Shown here in pieces: positions 4,860 to 6,648 of a DNA stretch of 6,648 nucleotides. The position numbers and the translations under genes were made by a program. The stretch spans positions 1 to 6,648 of the forward strand of contig SMWY01000024.1 of assembly GCA_004356555.1 (NCBI GenBank), read 5' to 3'. Source of the stretch: Candidatus Dadabacteria bacterium (lineage in GTDB: Bacteria > Desulfobacterota_D > UBA1144 > Nemesobacterales > UBA2774). Positions within the stretch are counted from its first letter, which is position 1, and each line of letters starts with the position of its first letter. The notes beneath the pieces are model-generated. The model was not told the origin of the DNA, ran no database searches, and saw only the letters and a program-made list of their open reading frames with translations.

Positions 4860-6110
4860 ATGGAAAAGTTAATAAAATCAGCTACGGTCTTGGATCCTCA
4901 CTTAATAAAAAATGACTTCCCCGTGTTTAAGCGTCGGGTAAATGGTAAACCGCTAATCTATTTAGACAACGCGGCAACCTCCCAAAAACCTGAGAGCGTA
5001 ATAAACTCAATCGATAATTATTACAGAAATCACAACTCAAATATCCACAGGGGTGTACATACTCTTAGTTATGAATCCACCGTAATGTATGAGGAGGCTC
5101 ACAAAAAGGTAGCCGAGTTTATCGGAGCAGAGGACTGGAGAAATATCATCTTCACCAGAAACGCGACTGAATCCATCAACCTTTTGGCATACGGATGGGG
5201 ACTTCATAATTTAAAAGAAGGGGATGAGATTCTTATCACCATTATGGAGCACCATTCCAATATCGTCCCCTGGCAGATGCTGCGGGACTTAAAGGGCATC
5301 AAGATCAATGTTCTTGGCGTTGATGAAAAAGGGAATTTAAAGCTAGACGATCTTCCAGGGCTTTTATCCGAAAGAACTAAGCTAGTGAGCGTTATCCATG
5401 CATCAAATGTTCTAGGCACAGTCAATCCTGTAAAGTATATAACTCAAGAAGCAAAGAAAGTGGGCGCATTGGTTTTAATAGATGCCGCCCAATCGATCCC
5501 CCACTTGTCGATTGATGTTAATGACATAGGCTGCGATTTTTTAGTAGCCTCAGGACACAAGATGCTGGGACCTACCGGGATAGGTTTTATTTACGGACGG
5601 ACAGAATTACTCCAGGACATGGAGCCGTTTATGTACGGCGGAGACATGATTGAAAAAGTCACGATTGAGAAAACAACCTGGAACGAGCTGCCCTGGAAGT
5701 TTGAAGCAGGCACACCCAATATCGTTGGCGGGATAGGCTTAGGAGTCGCGGTAGACTATCTTCAGAACATCGGACTAACTAATATATATAACCATGAAGA
5801 AGAGCTTTTAGTATATGCGCTTGAGAAAATGGCTGAATATGATTGGATAAAAATTTATGGGCACAAGAGCGATAGCCAAAGCGTAGGAGTCATTTCCTTT
5901 AACATAGAAGGTATCCACCCCCACGATGTGGCCGGGATGCTTGATGAGCAAGGCATTGCAGTGCGCTCCGGTCATCACTGTGCACAGCCGCTTATGCGTG
6001 AACTCTCTATGGACTTTGCTGCGCGAGTGAGCTTTTATCTCTATAACACCAAAGAAGAAATAGACCTTTGCATTGAAACTCTTAAGAAAATAAAGAAGCT
6101 ATTCGAATAA
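4860..6110 (+). CDS. sufS: Cysteine desulfurase SufS (group II, PLP-dependent)
   Basis: The 416-residue enzyme removes sulfur from L-cysteine, leaving a persulfide on its active cysteine for transfer to a U- or E-type acceptor in Fe-S assembly. Class V aminotransferase motifs run in order: NDFPVFKRRVNGKPLIYLDNAATSQKP (start of catalytic fold, positions 18-44 including LDNAAT at 35-40), NIHRGVHTLS (61-70), TRNATESINL (99-108), MEHHSNIVPW (129-138, with the PLP-stacking histidine), VLIDAAQS (205-212, with PLP-binding D208), SGHKMLGPTG (231-240, with Schiff-base K234), FEAGTPN (281-287) and RSGHHCAQP (369-377, with persulfide-forming C374). The RSGHHC context and short loop mark group II (SufS/CsdA), not IscS. 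Length is normal. A weak GAAG (4852-4855) is the only ribosome site seen. It follows the scaffold gene and likely shares its transcript; sufB, sufC and sufD are not in the window. Confidence 0.96.
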   Translation: MEKLIKSATVLDPHLIKNDFPVFKRRVNGKPLIYLDNAATSQKPESVINSIDNYYRNHNSNIHRGVHTLSYESTVMYEEAHKKVAEFIGAEDWRNIIFTRNATESINLLAYGWGLHNLKEGDEILITIMEHHSNIVPWQMLRDLKGIKINVLGVDEKGNLKLDDLPGLLSERTKLVSVIHASNVLGTVNPVKYITQEAKKVGALVLIDAAQSIPHLSIDVNDIGCDFLVASGHKMLGPTGIGFIYGRTELLQDMEPFMYGGDMIEKVTIEKTTWNELPWKFEAGTPNIVGGIGLGVAVDYLQNIGLTNIYNHEEELLVYALEKMAEYDWIKIYGHKSDSQSVGVISFNIEGIHPHDVAGMLDEQGIAVRSGHHCAQPLMRELSMDFAARVSFYLYNTKEEIDLCIETLKKIKKLFE

Positions 6111-6165
6111 ACTTTCTAATTTATAGTTTTAAATCCCCCCTTCGCAATATATCTAATAACAGGTT

Positions 6166-6193
6166 TTGGCTAAAACATTACTGCGTATATACT
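6166..6193 (+). promoter_or_regulatory. Sigma-70-like promoter for the universal stress protein gene
   Basis: TTGGCT (6166-6171) and TATACT (6188-6193) are separated by 16 bases, matching four and five of six consensus bases. Transcription would start near 6200, giving a leader of about 50 bases. This is the best promoter in the window and suggests the stress gene is independent of sufS. A small inverted repeat, AATAT-GCG-ATATT (6205-6217), lies just past the expected start and could be an operator, though it is short enough to be chance. Confidence 0.5.
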
Positions 6194-6234
6194 TTACATA
6201 AGGGAATATGCGATATTGTTCTAAGTGCAGTCTG

Positions 6235-6240
6235 AAGGAG
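6235..6240 (+). promoter_or_regulatory. Ribosome binding site of the universal stress protein gene
   Basis: AAGGAG sits seven bases before the ATG at 6248, near-ideal spacing. It fixes the start codon of a gene whose 3' end lies outside the window. Confidence 0.85.
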
Positions 6241-6247
6241 AATCTAA

Positions 6248-6648
6248 ATGAAGATCGAGAGAATTTTATATCCCACGGATTTTTCCGCGAAATCTGAAAG
6301 TGCAAGAGAGCATGCGATCTATATGGCGCAATCACTAAATTCATCGTTGGATTTACTTCATGCAATTGAACCGCTTGATTATGATGAAATGGATGAGGAA
6401 ATAATAGATTTTTATAAAGGTCTCGAAAACCAGTTAGAGAAAAAAATGGAAGCGGAAAAAGAGATTTTCCAAAAGGCGGATCTTAAAATACGGTCTGAGA
6501 TTATAATTGGCTCCCGATGGAAAGTTATAAACAACTACGCTAAAGAAAATAATATAGATTTAATAATTATGGGATCTCACGGCGTAAGAAATGAAGCAGG
6601 GGATATTTCAATCGGCACAACAAGCCATAAAGTAATGTTTTCATCTCC
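6248..6648 (+). CDS. Universal stress protein (UspA family), 5' part, truncated by window end
   Basis: The frame is open from ATG 6248 to the window end, giving 133 residues; a typical single-domain Usp is about 140-160, so little is missing if it has one domain. The N-terminus MKIERILYPTDFSAKSESA with D11 is the classic Usp first strand and nucleotide-contacting aspartate. EHAIYMAQSLNSSLDLLHAIE (21-41) gives the first helix and second strand. DLIIMGSHG (104-112) opens the ATP-binding loop, continued by GTTSHKVMFSS (123-133). The loop reads G-x2-G-x10-G-T, one residue longer than the usual G-x2-G-x9-G-S/T, so ATP binding is likely but not certain. The acidic stretch EPLDYDEMDEE (41-51) and a long charged helix (about 56-76) fill the variable middle. 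It is cytoplasmic, with its own promoter and ribosome site. Whether it is a tandem Usp cannot be seen. Confidence 0.92.
   Translation, partial: MKIERILYPTDFSAKSESAREHAIYMAQSLNSSLDLLHAIEPLDYDEMDEEIIDFYKGLENQLEKKMEAEKEIFQKADLKIRSEIIIGSRWKVINNYAKENNIDLIIMGSHGVRNEAGDISIGTTSHKVMFSS

Noticed and set aside
5204..5425. Minus-strand open frame opposite sufS
   Set aside because: It is antisense to conserved SufS motifs including EHHSN and has no supporting signals.
6153..6365. Minus-strand open frame across the stress gene promoter and start
   Set aside because: The plus strand has promoter, AAGGAG and the Usp fold in the same place; the antisense frame has none of these.

Overview
This is a 6.6 kb piece of a bacterial chromosome with moderately low GC (roughly 40% by eye) and dense, ordinary coding. 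The coding content fits a Gram-negative-type cell: one protein has a signal peptide, a c-type haem motif and a single late membrane anchor, and the tetrapyrrole gene is a CobA-HemD fusion. Such fusions are common in deltaproteobacteria-like and related deep lineages and in some Firmicutes. The lineage cannot be fixed from this window alone. No tRNA, rRNA, CRISPR array, insertion sequence or phage gene was seen.

Left part (1-1708, + strand): the 3' end of a gene encoding a C-terminal zinc ribbon, followed after one base by a 492-residue membrane-anchored protein. That protein combines a cytochrome c domain, a carboxypeptidase-regulatory-like beta domain, a further beta-rich region, one transmembrane helix and a charged helical tail. 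The two genes look translationally coupled and are the least conventional part of the window.

Middle (1709-3747): the convergent interval 1709-2052 has no intact gene but holds a clearly recognisable decayed C-terminal half of rsmE (16S rRNA m3U1498 methyltransferase) on the - strand. It has lost its 5' half, carries a frameshift and lacks about eight codons in the SAM-binding knot. It lies directly behind an intact cobA-hemD fusion gene (- strand), which makes uroporphyrinogen III and methylates it to precorrin-2. The spacer upstream of cobA-hemD contains a perfect 12-bp palindrome and separates it from the divergent CBS-domain gene.

Right part (3748-6648, + strand): an AcuB-like tandem-CBS plus ACT-like protein, then a two-gene iron-sulfur unit (a compact NifU/SufU-type scaffold and the cysteine desulfurase SufS), then the 5' part of a universal stress protein gene with its own good promoter and ribosome binding site. 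The window therefore groups haem/sirohaem synthesis, a c-type cytochrome and Fe-S cluster assembly, all cofactor functions of respiratory metabolism, beside two small ligand-sensing proteins. I found no complete novel system. The best leads are the multidomain cytochrome with its zinc-ribbon partner, the rsmE remnant, and the SufU-like scaffold that lacks both the usual SufU insertion and the IscU histidine.
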